The position numbers were made by a program, and so were the translations under genes. From contig NZ_CP121671.1 of the NCBI RefSeq assembly GCF_029714185.1, positions 620,001 through 684,000 on the forward strand: a stretch of DNA of 64,000 bases, in the 5' to 3' direction. Within the stretch, counting starts at the first letter, position 1, and each line of letters opens with the position of its first letter. The notes under the pieces were generated by a model, which was not told where the DNA came from, ran no database searches, and saw only the letters and a program-made list of their open reading frames with translations. This DNA comes from Halobacillus naozhouensis. GTDB taxonomy: Bacteria; Bacillota; Bacilli; Bacillales; Halobacillaceae. Positions 1-8,261 of this stretch are shown piece by piece.

Positions 1-1289
1 AAGGAAATGCCTGGGCATTGCTTCCTTTTGCTATATTCATCTTATTATTTATCGGTTCTGGCATTCTGACAGGCGACTTCTATAAAATGCCTGTTTTAGT
101 TGTCTTATTTGTGTCTATTCTTGTCGCATTAGTCATGAATCGAAAAACTAACTTTCAAACGAAGATTGACCAGCTGAGCGAAGGCGGGGGACACCCTAAT
201 ATCATTCTTATGGTAGTGATTTTCCTGCTGGCCGGCGCTTTCGCCAAAGTAGCTGAAGGGGTAGGAGCGGTAGATTCCACTGTAAATATGGGGCTCTCTT
301 TCCTGCCAGGGAACTTAATTATTGTCGGACTGTTTATTATCGGATGTTTCATTTCTATCTCAATGGGGACCTCTGTTGGAACAGTGGTAGCTCTGGCTCC
401 GATTGGCTTAGGTATAGCTGAGCAGACAGATATTCACGTCGCTCTCGCAATGGGGACGATTATTAGTGGTGCGATGTTTGGCGATAACTTGTCGGTTATT
501 TCTGACACAACCATTGCTTCTGTAAGAACTCAGGGAGCAGAAATGAAAGATAAATTTAAAGCCAACTTCTTCATTGTACTGCCTGCTGCGGTCATAACGG
601 CGATCATTTTCTACGTGATGACGGCTGATGCTTCAGGTGCGATCCAGGAAGCGAAGTCTTTTAATTTTATAAAAGTATTGCCTTATTTGGCTGTACTCGT
701 ATTTGCTATTGCCGGGGTCAACGTCATTTATGTACTATTTGGGGGCATCTTATTTGCTGGGGCCGTCGGACTCATTCTAAATGAAATCGCCTTGATGGAT
801 TTCGTCACATTAATCAGTGATGGATTTGCAAGTATGTTGAATCTATCAATAATGGTCATTCTCTTAGGCGGTCTCGTTGAATTAATTAAGCAAAATGGCG
901 GGATTGAATTTCTGCTCAGAAGCATCAGCAAGCGAATTAATAGTGACAGAGGCGGCGAGCTTGGCATCGCAGCATTAGTAAGTACGGTTAACTTATCCAC
1001 GGCCAATAATACGATTTCGATTATTACGACTGGGCCTTTGGCAAAACAGATCTCTGAGCGCTTTAACATTTCACCGCGTCGTTCAGCGAGTGTGCTGGAT
1101 ATTTTCGGAAGTACGATACAAGGTCTGCTTCCATATGGTGCGCAAATGCTAGCAGTGGCAGGCGTTGCCAGTATTTCGCCTGTAGCGATTGTCCCGTACT
1201 GCTTTTATCCGATGTTAATAGGGATCTCGGGATTACTGGCCATTGCTTTCAGGTTCCCGCGCTTTACGATCTTAAATGAAAAAAAATGA
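1..1289 (+). CDS. Na+/H+ antiporter, NhaC family (5' end outside window)
   Basis: Polytopic membrane protein expected to exchange cytoplasmic Na+ for protons, one of two NhaC-family genes in the window. The frame is open to the left edge, so the true start lies upstream; a TTG at position 18 is only an internal codon. About ten hydrophobic segments are visible. The conserved core has a SMGTSVGTVVALAPIG stretch followed by a GAMFGDNLSVISDTT motif, the family hallmark also seen in the antiporter at 10828. The C-terminal half repeats the fold, with NLSTANNTISIITTGPLA. The gene ends just before a strong bidirectional terminator. Transport of another Na+-coupled substrate (as in MleN-type relatives) cannot be excluded from sequence. 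Confidence 0.85.
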   Translation, partial: GNAWALLPFAIFILLFIGSGILTGDFYKMPVLVVLFVSILVALVMNRKTNFQTKIDQLSEGGGHPNIILMVVIFLLAGAFAKVAEGVGAVDSTVNMGLSFLPGNLIIVGLFIIGCFISISMGTSVGTVVALAPIGLGIAEQTDIHVALAMGTIISGAMFGDNLSVISDTTIASVRTQGAEMKDKFKANFFIVLPAAVITAIIFYVMTADASGAIQEAKSFNFIKVLPYLAVLVFAIAGVNVIYVLFGGILFAGAVGLILNEIALMDFVTLISDGFASMLNLSIMVILLGGLVELIKQNGGIEFLLRSISKRINSDRGGELGIAALVSTVNLSTANNTISIITTGPLAKQISERFNISPRRSASVLDIFGSTIQGLLPYGAQMLAVAGVASISPVAIVPYCFYPMLIGISGLLAIAFRFPRFTILNEKK

Positions 1290-1293
1290 AGAT

Positions 1294-1322
1294 AAAAAGG
1301 AGCCGCGCTGGCTCCTTTTTAA
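1294..1322. terminator. Bidirectional intrinsic terminator
   Basis: A perfect 11-bp stem (1294-1304 with 1310-1320) and a 5-nt loop, with A and T runs as the outer part of the stem. It sits between the convergent antiporter and FG-GAP genes and can serve both. Confidence 0.9.
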
Positions 1323-1327
1323 TTTTA

Positions 1328-2062
1328 TTAAATGGAATTTGCCCCATAAATCGCTACATACTGTAGGTTGTTCATCACTGTAAATTGTTGCCCATTCCAG
1401 CTAAGAGGAGTTTGCACAACGCCTAACCCATCTGCATGGTACCTCCCCGCAATTTCCTGAAAGGCAAACAATTCGTACACTCCATCTCCGTCAAAGTCGA
1501 CTGGATAAAGAACATTCAACCCAGAAACCCAGCCTTCAAGCGGCTCTTTCAATGTTCCATCACTATTATAAATCTCAGATAAATATTCTTCTCCTTTGTT
1601 CTGAATGTCAATCGTGAACGTTAGATCAAGGGTTTTGTTAATAACGTCTACCTTGTAATTATTTCTATAGATGACATCGAACACAAAAAAGTCGTTGAAC
1701 GTCTCATAATTAAAAAGTTCCCTCGCTTGATTATTCAAAAATGAGTATGCGTAATAATAACCATAGCCGCCGCTTCCACCTGATTGAATACTAACCAAAA
1801 TATCGTCAACATGTTCCCCAGTAAAATCTCCTAAGAAGAGCGTTGGCTGATAACCTGCATTTGATTCCAAGGGGATACTGTACGAAGCATTCGTTCTCCC
1901 ATCTTGAATCACGAGTGTAATGTCAGTCACGAATGGACTTGTATTGTCCGGCTGCTGGCCTAATAAATAGACGCGGTCAGGAATGCCATCTCCGTTTACA
2001 TCTCCCATTTCTGTTGCAAGAATCGTGAGAGGCTGTCTCATTAAATAAGGATAAGTATACAT
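1328..2062 (-). CDS. FG-GAP/VCBS-repeat-like protein of unknown function
   Basis: A 244-residue protein with beta-propeller-type calcium-binding repeats: GDVNGDGIPD near the N-terminus, a GDFTGEHVDDIL stretch, and DFDGDGVYELF near the C-terminus. No signal peptide or membrane segment is visible, so it is either cytoplasmic, spore-associated or exported by another route. The upstream GTG at 2071 overlaps the ribosome binding site; AAAGGTGAGG is spaced correctly for the ATG at 2062, which I chose. Related proteins of unknown function occur in many Bacillaceae. It stands alone between convergent and divergent neighbours. Confidence 0.7.
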   Translation of the reverse strand: MYTYPYLMRQPLTILATEMGDVNGDGIPDRVYLLGQQPDNTSPFVTDITLVIQDGRTNASYSIPLESNAGYQPTLFLGDFTGEHVDDILVSIQSGGSGGYGYYYAYSFLNNQARELFNYETFNDFFVFDVIYRNNYKVDVINKTLDLTFTIDIQNKGEEYLSEIYNSDGTLKEPLEGWVSGLNVLYPVDFDGDGVYELFAFQEIAGRYHADGLGVVQTPLSWNGQQFTVMNNLQYVAIYGANSI

Positions 2063-2290
2063 GGTCCTCACCTTTCCTTTTATGGTTCTGTGCTTATCAT
2101 ACGCCCAATTTAGAAGTGTGTTCCCTCATCTTATTAGTGAACAATTCAATAAGCATGCTTTTTTTATATGTAAAACGAATGTTATCAATATTTTATGTAT
2201 GGAGAAAGGAATGTTACTTTGTAATCATGAGATAGTTCAGAAAATTTTGTTGTTTTTACGTTTATTTATTTTGTTAGAACAGAGGTAAGT

Positions 2291-2640
2291 GTGAGGTATA
2301 AAGCAAAGGCAAAGCTTAGTAGAAAGTTGCAAGTAGAGGAGGTTGAAGTTCGGGTAGAAGATACGGGTGTTGAGGTAAAGGAAGAGAAGTTATATAGGGC
2401 AGAGCGTAAATGGGATGCACCTGTGATAGGCACTATTTACAGGACAGTACTAAATTACAAAGGCACGCTGGAAGCCATGAAGGATGAGTTGACAAAGGAT
2501 CCATATAAAGCACCTCCAAAGGCGCCGATTTTATATATTAACAAAACACGGTGATTGGCCATCAAATGGCGATCCCATTGCCTGATGATGTATCGGAACT
2601 AGAAACAAGCGCGTGCCTTGGTGTCATCGTTGGGGTTGTC
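2291..2640 (+). pseudogene. Relic of hpaG, 4-hydroxyphenylacetate pathway isomerase/decarboxylase subunit
   Basis: The first 87 codons from GTG 2291 resemble the N-terminus of the fumarylacetoacetate-hydrolase-family HpaG subunit, including PVIGTIYRTVLNYKG and PPKAPILYINK. The frame then closes at 2552-2554, but the family sequence continues in the next frame as GHQMAIPLPDDVSELE and ACLGVIVG up to about 2640, so there is a 1-nt frameshift. After that similarity stops and the whole catalytic C-terminal part is absent. The residual piece sits beside a LysR gene and an hpaE relic, which supports the assignment. An AGAGGTAA ribosome binding site is still present. Confidence 0.7.
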
Positions 2641-2826
2641 CTGTCTTGGCCTATCTATTTCCGGAAGGAGTTATTGCCCCGGCTACTTCTTTTTGGTTTT
2701 CTGTTTTTACACTAAAGAGGTGGACGCCGTTCGTTAAGCAAGACATTCTTTTTTAGTAATTAAGTAAGAATTTTTAATGAAAGAATAGAATCAGACGTGA
2801 AAATAGCTTAGAAATGCACTTTAAAG
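2641..2826. other. Degraded or non-coding stretch after the hpaG relic
   Basis: No intact gene. One plus-strand frame reads a short hydrophobic peptide (YLFPEGVIAPATSFWF) that may be part of another lost gene, but I cannot assign it. Confidence 0.3.
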
Positions 2827-2859
2827 CGCCGTGTGATGGGAGGCACACGGCGTTTTTTT
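2827..2859 (+). terminator. Intrinsic terminator
   Basis: A 9-bp GC-rich stem (2827-2835 with 2844-2852) followed by seven T on the plus strand. It probably terminated the former hpa transcript and lies directly against the 3' end of the LysR gene. Confidence 0.8.
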
Positions 2860-2862
2860 GTA

Positions 2863-3768
2863 TTAGATAAGTTCTAAGTCTTTATTGATCCTCTCAAATG
2901 AATCCAATAGCCTCTGGGAAGCCTTTGTTAAGTACCGATTTTTGTGCCAAATAATAACCGATTCCGCTACGACCCCGGCGTTCTTTAATTCATAGCTTCG
3001 GATGTTCGAGAATGAAAAAGCCGATAAAGTGGACTTGGGAACTATGGTAGCTCCTACACCACTGGCGGCCAGGGAAAGAAGCATGGTCGGATCAGGACAT
3101 TCACAAATGACATGGGGATCAAACCCATGGTTACGGCATTCGTTTACGATCAGCTCAAACTGCCCCGTCCCACTAATTCGATGAAGCAACATTAAAGGAA
3201 TATTCTCGAGTCTCTCAATCTCCACTTCGGTTACATCTGCAGGAAACAGTTTCCACGATTGTGGTGTAACAAGGACATAAGGTTCTGAAGGAAGAGATAC
3301 CATGTCAAAATCATCAAGATTGATAGGGAGACGGACGACAGCCATTTCAATTTCGCGATTGCGTATACATTCAGCTAAAAAGAAGGTATCCCCTTCCCGC
3401 AGCTGGTAGGTGAGGTTTGGAAAGTCAGCACGTAATTTTTGCAAAGGGTCTGCAAGAAAGGAGAAACAGGATTTATTGGAACCTAAATGGAGGGTGCCGC
3501 TGATTCCTTCATTTGTTTCTTTTACTTCAATTAACGTTTCTTCTAAATCATTAAGAATTCTTCCTGCTTTTTCATATAAAACTTCTCCGGCGTTGGTAAG
3601 TTCCAGCTTACGTCCTTGTCGGTCAAACAGCTTCAAATCTAGTTCATCTTCCATGATTTTAATTTGCTGGCTAAGCGGAGGCTGGGCCATATGGAGTTTG
3701 TTGGCTGCCTTAGTTACTTGCCCTTCCTCTGCTACTGTTCGAAAATAACGCAATTGTCTCAAATCCAT
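2863..3768 (-). CDS. LysR-family transcriptional regulator
   Basis: A complete 301-residue LysR regulator: N-terminal winged helix-turn-helix at about residues 1-60 (LRQLRYFRTVAEEGQVTKAA, then AQPPLSQQI), a linker helix, and a periplasmic-binding-like effector domain. I chose the ATG at 3768, because the GGAGTGA ribosome binding site is spaced for it rather than for GTG 3777. The gene is divergent from the hpaE relic at 3954 and next to the hpaG relic, so it may have controlled a 4-hydroxyphenylacetate operon. That role is inference. The regulator itself shows no damage, so it may retain another target. Confidence 0.85.
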   Translation of the reverse strand: MDLRQLRYFRTVAEEGQVTKAANKLHMAQPPLSQQIKIMEDELDLKLFDRQGRKLELTNAGEVLYEKAGRILNDLEETLIEVKETNEGISGTLHLGSNKSCFSFLADPLQKLRADFPNLTYQLREGDTFFLAECIRNREIEMAVVRLPINLDDFDMVSLPSEPYVLVTPQSWKLFPADVTEVEIERLENIPLMLLHRISGTGQFELIVNECRNHGFDPHVICECPDPTMLLSLAASGVGATIVPKSTLSAFSFSNIRSYELKNAGVVAESVIIWHKNRYLTKASQRLLDSFERINKDLELI

Positions 3769-3924
3769 CAGGATCACTCCGTTCAGTTGTATAATAATCC
3801 ATCGAAAAACAAGTATATGGAAAACATATGCGAAATATTTTTTAATATTTTTAATATACTAAGGGCTGTTATACGTGTGATATACAAAAATTTAGAATAT
3901 TTCTAAATTAATTTTAGCAGAAAG

Positions 3925-3938
3925 GGTAAGCGCTATCA
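3925..3938 (+). promoter_or_regulatory. Candidate cre (CcpA) site before the hpaE relic
   Basis: GGTAAGCGCTATCA matches 13 of 14 positions of the catabolite-responsive consensus TGWAARCGYTWNCW. It lies just upstream of an AAGGAGG ribosome binding site and the hpaE relic start, consistent with carbon-catabolite repression of an aromatic degradation operon when it was functional. Confidence 0.55.
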
Positions 3939-3953
3939 AAAAGGAGGATAACA

Positions 3954-4527
3954 ATGAGTGACGTAAGATTGGCTGATGTCAATGAAGTTGGAAAGAAAGT
4001 CATTTCTGAAATTCATGATGTTCAACTGTATATCGATGGCGAATTCGTAGATGCCGAAAGTAAGGAACAATTTGATAATGTGAATCCGTTTACCAATGAA
4101 AAAATTAATCAAGTCGCTTCGGGAGTGCGGATATTGAAAAGGCTGTTCAGGCAGCGAGAAAAGCCTTTGAAGGAGAATGTGGCAATCTTCCACTGAAGGA
4201 GTGGCTCAACTACATTTACAAAATTGCGGAAGTCATTGATGAACATATTGATGAGATTGCACCGCTAGAATCGTACGATACAGGTCTTCTGATTTTCAGA
4301 CGAAAAAAATGGTGGCTCGCGCAGCGCAAAACTTTAGGCTTTACGCAGAGATGGTATCAAGCCGACTCGTTGAAGATGCTTATCAGGTTGGTGATCAGTT
4401 CCTCAATTACACGATCCGTAAGCCATTAGGAATTGCCGGGCTCATTACCCCGTGGAAAGCGAAGTCTGTATCACCGGCGGACCCAGTTGGTATCTATTTA
4501 TGTGAAAACAGCAAAACCAAAAAATAG
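3954..4527 (+). pseudogene. Relic of hpaE, 5-carboxymethyl-2-hydroxymuconate semialdehyde dehydrogenase
   Basis: It begins with a normal start and ribosome binding site and reads an aldehyde dehydrogenase N-terminus (VQLYIDGEFVDAES, VNPFTNEKINQVASG). The frame shifts near 4125: the expected continuation (NLPLKEWLNYIYKIAEV, then IAPLESYDTG) is in another frame up to about 4285. It shifts again before MVARAAQNFRLYAEMVSSRL. After GLITPW the family sequence breaks off at about 4450 and unrelated codons run to the stop. The cofactor-binding and catalytic Cys parts are absent. With at least two frameshifts and a large 3' deletion it cannot encode an active enzyme. Confidence 0.8.
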
Positions 4528-4554
4528 GATTTTATAGATTTTCTCTACATCTGG

Positions 4555-4586
4555 ACGGTCTATCGTAAAGGTAGACCGTGTTTTTT
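4555..4586 (+). terminator. Intrinsic terminator
   Basis: An 8-bp stem (4555-4562 with 4572-4579) and a T run at 4581-4586, downstream of the hpaE relic and before the sensor kinase gene. Confidence 0.75.
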
Positions 4587-4745
4587 ATGCAAAAGGTGGC
4601 TGTTGAGAGATTTGCAAAAAAATGAGCGATAACGAATATAAGAGGAAGGCTTCCTTCCTTTAGGACCATATTTGCTGGCACAATATAGACGACTTCACTT
4701 ATAATGGTATATGCTTAAGAGAAAGATAGGAAAGGAGCGGGGATT

Positions 4746-5825
4746 TTGTCGATACGCAAACGGTTGATTTTATCTAACATAGCCATGGTTGTCGGGCCTA
4801 TTTTATTACTGCTTATAGTAGAAATAATCGCCGGCTACCTGCTGATGAATGTGATAGAGATCGAGAGTAGAGATCAGATACAGAAAATATTCATCTCTAT
4901 TCATTTCATAGGTCTACTTCTCATATTAATTTTAACGAACGGAATCATTACATACTTTTTATCGAAAAGTATCATTCGCCCTGTGAACCGATTAACCCAT
5001 GCAGCAGAAGAAATCGGAAAGGGAAATCTGGATTTTAAAATTGAACGAATGAGAAAAGACGAAATTGGCAAACTTTCCGATACTTTTGAAACGATGAGAA
5101 AGAGGCTGCAGGAATCTCAAGAGCTTCAGAAAAAATATCAGGAAAACCGTAATAAATTGATGATGAATATTTCTCATGACTTAAAAACACCTATCACTTC
5201 GATTAAAGGACATATAGAAGGAATCCGTGACGGTGTGACAGATACTGAGGAGAAAATGGATGCTTATATTGAGACCATTCATACTAAGACCATTGTCATG
5301 GACCGCCTCATTGACGAACTGTTTGAGCATTCTAAGCTGGATATGGGACGACTTGCCTTTCGATTTAAAGAGATCAATTTACAGCCATTTCTTATTGATC
5401 TGATGGAAGAGTATCAGCTTGAGTGGGATGAGGTAGACTTTTCCTTTGATGCTGAAAAAGAAAAAGACTTTCGAGCAAAAGTTGACCCTGATCAGTTAAG
5501 AAGAGTAGTTGTGAATATAATGAATAATAGTTTAAAACATATGGATAAAGCAGAGAAGAAAATTCATATTGATCTGGTAGAAAAATTTGATGAGATTATT
5601 GTAAAGATTAAAGATAACGGACCGGGTATTCTAAATAAAGACCTGCCTCATGTGTTCGAATTGTTCTATCGTTCAGACATGGCGAGGACTTCAGAAGGAG
5701 GAAGCGGTCTGGGACTAGCTATTTCTAAGCGAATTATCCAAGAGCATGAGGGAGAGATCAATGCATCCAGCAGAATAGGTCATGGAACAACCGTGACTTT
5801 TACGCTTCCTGTATCACGAATTTAA
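4746..5825 (+). CDS. Sensor histidine kinase (HAMP, HisKA, HATPase)
   Basis: A membrane sensor kinase of 359 residues: transmembrane segments at about 7-36 and 49-73 with almost no extracellular loop, a HAMP domain at about 74-126, a dimerisation/phosphoacceptor domain with ISHDLKTPITS (His144), and an ATPase domain with N box (NIMNNSLKHM), DNGPGI and GSGLGLAI. The short outer loop suggests intramembrane or cytoplasmic sensing, as in cell-envelope stress kinases. The start is TTG 4746 after AAAGGAGCGG. The cognate response regulator follows 11 nt downstream, so the pair is co-transcribed. The signal is unknown; the membrane proteins at 6643 and 7047 are the nearest candidates for outputs. Confidence 0.93.
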   Translation: MSIRKRLILSNIAMVVGPILLLLIVEIIAGYLLMNVIEIESRDQIQKIFISIHFIGLLLILILTNGIITYFLSKSIIRPVNRLTHAAEEIGKGNLDFKIERMRKDEIGKLSDTFETMRKRLQESQELQKKYQENRNKLMMNISHDLKTPITSIKGHIEGIRDGVTDTEEKMDAYIETIHTKTIVMDRLIDELFEHSKLDMGRLAFRFKEINLQPFLIDLMEEYQLEWDEVDFSFDAEKEKDFRAKVDPDQLRRVVVNIMNNSLKHMDKAEKKIHIDLVEKFDEIIVKIKDNGPGILNKDLPHVFELFYRSDMARTSEGGSGLGLAISKRIIQEHEGEINASSRIGHGTTVTFTLPVSRI

Positions 5826-5836
5826 AGGATGATGTA

Positions 5837-6517
5837 ATGAATCACGTTTTAATCATTGAAGATGAAAAGAGTATTGCGGAAGTACAGAGGGACTATTTGG
5901 AAATGAGTGGCTATAGGGTTACGATCATCTTGGACGGGACAACCGGACTGAACACCGCATTGACTGAAGATGTGGACTTAGTATTGTTGGATGTCATGCT
6001 GCCTGGTATGGATGGATTCAGCATTTGTAAAGCTATACGCAAGGAGAAGGATATTCCCGTTATAATGGTGACGGCCAAAGTAGAGGATATCGATAAGATT
6101 CGGGGGCTTGGCTTAGGAGCAGATGATTACATAGTAAAACCCTTCAGTCCAAGTGAGCTGGTTGCTCGCGTTAAAGCACATCTCGCAAGGTACCAGCGAC
6201 TAGTTGGTAAGCTGGACCATGATATTCAAATTCGCGGGCTCCACATCGATCGTAAGTCACGAAGAGTAAAAGTTAATGAAGAAGAAATAGTGCTTACCAC
6301 CAAGGAATTTAACTTATTGGCGTTTCTGGCACAGAATCCTGACCACGTTTTTAGCAAAGAGCAATTATTTGACCGGATTTGGGGTTTCGATTCTGTTGGA
6401 GATATTAGTACGGTAACCGTTCATATTAGAAAAATCCGTGAAAAAATTGAACAAGACCCCTCTCAGCCTCAGTACTTGGAAACAGTATGGGGTGCGGGTT
6501 ACCGGTTTATAAAGTAA
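5837..6517 (+). CDS. Response regulator, OmpR/PhoB family
   Basis: A 226-residue two-domain regulator. The receiver domain has the acidic pocket in IIEDEKS, phosphoacceptor Asp52 in LLDVMLPGMDG and the conserved Lys in YIVKPFSPSEL. The C-terminal winged helix (about 130-226) ends with TVWGAGYRF, typical of the OmpR class. It is paired with the kinase immediately upstream, and a strong terminator begins right at its stop codon, so the two genes form a closed operon. The target genes are not evident; the next downstream genes are candidates by position only. Confidence 0.93.
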   Translation: MNHVLIIEDEKSIAEVQRDYLEMSGYRVTIILDGTTGLNTALTEDVDLVLLDVMLPGMDGFSICKAIRKEKDIPVIMVTAKVEDIDKIRGLGLGADDYIVKPFSPSELVARVKAHLARYQRLVGKLDHDIQIRGLHIDRKSRRVKVNEEEIVLTTKEFNLLAFLAQNPDHVFSKEQLFDRIWGFDSVGDISTVTVHIRKIREKIEQDPSQPQYLETVWGAGYRFIK

Positions 6518-6555
6518 AAGGAAGGAATCTTCGATTGAAGATTCCTTCCTTTTTT
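6518..6555 (+). terminator. Strong intrinsic terminator of the two-component operon
   Basis: A perfect 15-bp stem (6518-6532 with 6537-6551), GATT loop, and a T tract. It starts directly after the response regulator stop codon. Confidence 0.92.
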
Positions 6556-6642
6556 ATAGTTAAGAAATATTTAATCATTCATTAAGTTTTTTTTAAGCAC
6601 GATCCTGTATCTTGTTTATTAGTAGACAGGAGGTTATAAATA

Positions 6643-7050
6643 GTGAATGATTCTCAGTTAACAAAAGGTACGAAAAAAGGCAGTAAAATATTTTCGGTGA
6701 TTGTTGGGGTCTTTTCAGCTTGCATTGTCGTCCAAATATTTATTGCCGGCTTAGCCATTTTTGATACGCCATTGCATTGGGAGCACCATCGCTTCTTTGT
6801 GCATCTATTTGATAAGCTTGCCCTTTTGATTCTAGTATTGTCCTTTGTTTGCAAAATGCCTGCTAGCATCCGCTGGCAAAGCGGTGCCATGTTTTTTTTG
6901 GTTTATTTGATGTATTTTTCGGCATATGTAGGCGCCCTTATATCATGGGGGGCAGCATTTCACCCCGTCTTAGCCATGCTTCTCTTCAGTATTTCCGTTT
7001 ACTGTACTGTGCAGTCATGGCGGACGATGAGGGAGGTGGAATCTCAATGA
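6643..7050 (+). CDS. Four-helix membrane protein, possibly DUF6220
   Basis: A 135-residue integral membrane protein with four hydrophobic segments (about 20-42, 57-77, 83-105, 108-125). The pattern of a first helix with IAGLAIF and a following W-x-x-H recalls the DUF6220 family; this is recollection and uncertain. GTG start after AGGAGG. Its stop overlaps the start of the next gene by 4 nt (ATGA), so the two are translationally coupled. It follows a two-component operon but lies behind that operon's terminator, so it needs its own promoter and could be a target of the regulator (inference). Confidence 0.7.
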   Translation: MNDSQLTKGTKKGSKIFSVIVGVFSACIVVQIFIAGLAIFDTPLHWEHHRFFVHLFDKLALLILVLSFVCKMPASIRWQSGAMFFLVYLMYFSAYVGALISWGAAFHPVLAMLLFSISVYCTVQSWRTMREVESQ

Positions 7051-7253
7051 GAAAGGCCATGGTTATAATCGTTGCTGCCCTTGCTGGGATAGTGACAGGA
7101 ATCGTAGTATCAGAATTAATTGGAATGATCAGTTACCTATGGTTTGGTAAATTAATGGGGATTAAATATTTACCCATTGTTTTTGCGATTGTATTTGCCT
7201 GGATCGGTCCTGGTATAGATCGGCGATTTATTCGAACTAATACTAGGAAGTAG
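7047..7253 (+). CDS. Small two-helix membrane protein, possibly DUF5957
   Basis: A 68-residue protein with two hydrophobic segments separated by a short GKLMGIKYLP loop and a basic C-terminal tail. The start is the ATG overlapping the upstream stop codon, preceded by GGGAGGTGG, rather than an earlier in-frame codon at 6945. The short length and the IKYLP motif resemble small Bacillaceae DUF5957-type membrane proteins (tentative). Function unknown; presumably works with or beside the coupled upstream membrane protein. Confidence 0.6.
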   Translation: MRKAMVIIVAALAGIVTGIVVSELIGMISYLWFGKLMGIKYLPIVFAIVFAWIGPGIDRRFIRTNTRK

Positions 7254-7294
7254 AGTGCTGATTTATACGGGCAACATTTTTTGACGGAAGATGG

Positions 7295-7750
7295 TTATAC
7301 TCGGCTAAATCCTTCTTGCTCAAGGAAATTGGCAGCTTCTTCATAGGAGTTGAAAGTTCCTTCAAGAGCCTCGTCCGCATATACGTTATATCCATCTTCT
7401 TCACGCATTAAGACGAGTGATTGATTGAAATCATTCATCCATTCTTCCAGGACAGGGTTTTTCTCAGCGGGTGTAGCGGATAGCGATTCGATCGCTTCCT
7501 GCACGAGATTTCGCAGCTCGTCCGCTCCAAAATCACGGATGTTGACCATTCCTTTTGAGTCAGTCGGATAGCCTTCAACTTCACCGGCATAGACGAATCC
7601 GTTGCCGTTTGGATGAAGGTGATACACGATATTCTTTTTATCGTATAAGCTATTTTCAAAATGAAAATTAACGCGGCCGAGTGAAACTTCCTTTTTCTCA
7701 AGCTGGTCAAATTCCTCAATAATGGCTATTTTTTCTTCAAATGATAACAT
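7295..7750 (-). CDS. Conserved hypothetical protein, 151 aa
   Basis: A soluble, acidic protein starting at an ATG 7 nt after GAGGAGG. The N-terminal half has FENSLYDKKNIVYHLHPNGN; the C-terminal 30 residues (YNVYADEALEGTFNSYEEA) look like a small alpha/beta fold often found as an add-on in Bacillus proteins. No signal peptide, transmembrane helix or catalytic motif is recognisable. I do not recognise a function. It is transcribed alone, convergent with the membrane-protein pair. Confidence 0.65.
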   Translation of the reverse strand: MLSFEEKIAIIEEFDQLEKKEVSLGRVNFHFENSLYDKKNIVYHLHPNGNGFVYAGEVEGYPTDSKGMVNIRDFGADELRNLVQEAIESLSATPAEKNPVLEEWMNDFNQSLVLMREEDGYNVYADEALEGTFNSYEEAANFLEQEGFSRV

Positions 7751-7821
7751 AAGTGCCTCCTCGAGCTTTCTTTATCATTTGTCGATTATAGCACAGGGGG
7801 CACAGGAAAGGAAAAAAGGAA

Positions 7822-7850
7822 TTGTTTAAAACGGTCTTCCGTGGTATAAT
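7822..7850 (+). promoter_or_regulatory. Near-consensus SigA promoter with extended -10
   Basis: TTGTTT at 7822-7827, a 17-nt spacer and TATAAT at 7845-7850, with TG one base before the -10 (extended -10). The predicted start of transcription is about 7858. It drives the structured RNA at 7858-7977 and possibly the HTH gene beyond it. Confidence 0.75.
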
Positions 7851-7857
7851 TAACCTT

Positions 7858-7977
7858 GCGATGAGCTAATTTGTGTAAGACGGCGTATATGCCTATCGTG
7901 GCTAAACGGCGAATGTGGTCGCCGGTACGTACGCGACAAAGTATCGAAAGCTTTCCCTTTAATGGGAAGGCTTTTTT
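7858..7977 (+). ncRNA. Unassigned structured RNA or leader with own promoter and terminator
   Basis: A transcript of about 120 nt is implied by the promoter at 7822-7850 and an intrinsic terminator (11-bp stem 7947-7957 with 7964-7974, then six T). Between them no plausible coding frame exists, but there are stable helices: CGGCGA/TCGCCG at 7907-7912 and 7919-7924, a GGC/GCC hairpin near 7881-7892, and a possible closing helix CGAT/ATCG (7859-7862 with 7943-7946). It does not match the conserved cores I know for TPP, FMN, SAM, purine, lysine, glycine, fluoride, c-di-GMP, c-di-AMP, ykkC, preQ1 or T-box RNAs. It is either a free small RNA or an attenuator for the HTH gene 53 nt beyond. Confidence 0.55.
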
Positions 7978-8029
7978 CATGTGAAAAACGGTTCTTTGGT
8001 AATCTATAAAATGAAGTGGGGGAGAGAAG

Positions 8030-8260
8030 GTGTACTTAACCATCCAGCAAACTGCCGAATATTTGGATGTGCCTTATTCATATATTGAATCCCTAATAAG
8101 AGATAAAAGAATACGTGCTGTCCATGATGGCACATCATATATGATCAATAGCAGCCAATTTGATACCTACTTTGATCAGGTTGAGAAATATCGTTTAATG
8201 CTCCAGGAATACTTAAGTGAACCGTTACCTCCAGACCCGGACATTAAAGATGAAGATTAA
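8030..8260 (+). CDS. Small excisionase-like helix-turn-helix DNA-binding protein
   Basis: A 76-residue protein beginning at GTG after GGGGGAG. Residues 1-50 form a MerR/excisionase-type winged helix-turn-helix (YLTIQQTAEYLDVPYSYIES, then IRAVHDGTSYMI). The remaining C-terminal part is a short amphipathic helix and an acidic tail. No integrase or recombinase is nearby, so a regulatory rather than recombination role is more likely. It lies directly downstream of the structured RNA, whose terminator may control it. It ends in a bidirectional terminator shared with the convergent amidohydrolase gene. Confidence 0.75.
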   Translation: MYLTIQQTAEYLDVPYSYIESLIRDKRIRAVHDGTSYMINSSQFDTYFDQVEKYRLMLQEYLSEPLPPDPDIKDED

Positions 8261-8261
8261 A

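Noticed and set aside
2061..2288. Small plus-strand frame between the FG-GAP gene and the hpaG relic
   Set aside because: Phenylalanine- and leucine-rich translation of AT-rich intergenic DNA without a good ribosome binding site; it starts inside the promoter of the FG-GAP gene.
7858..7977. Assignment of the structured RNA to the c-di-GMP-I or another known riboswitch
   Set aside because: A short GGCTAAAC...GGTA stretch is similar to part of the c-di-GMP-I aptamer, but the GCAAA loop and other conserved blocks are absent.
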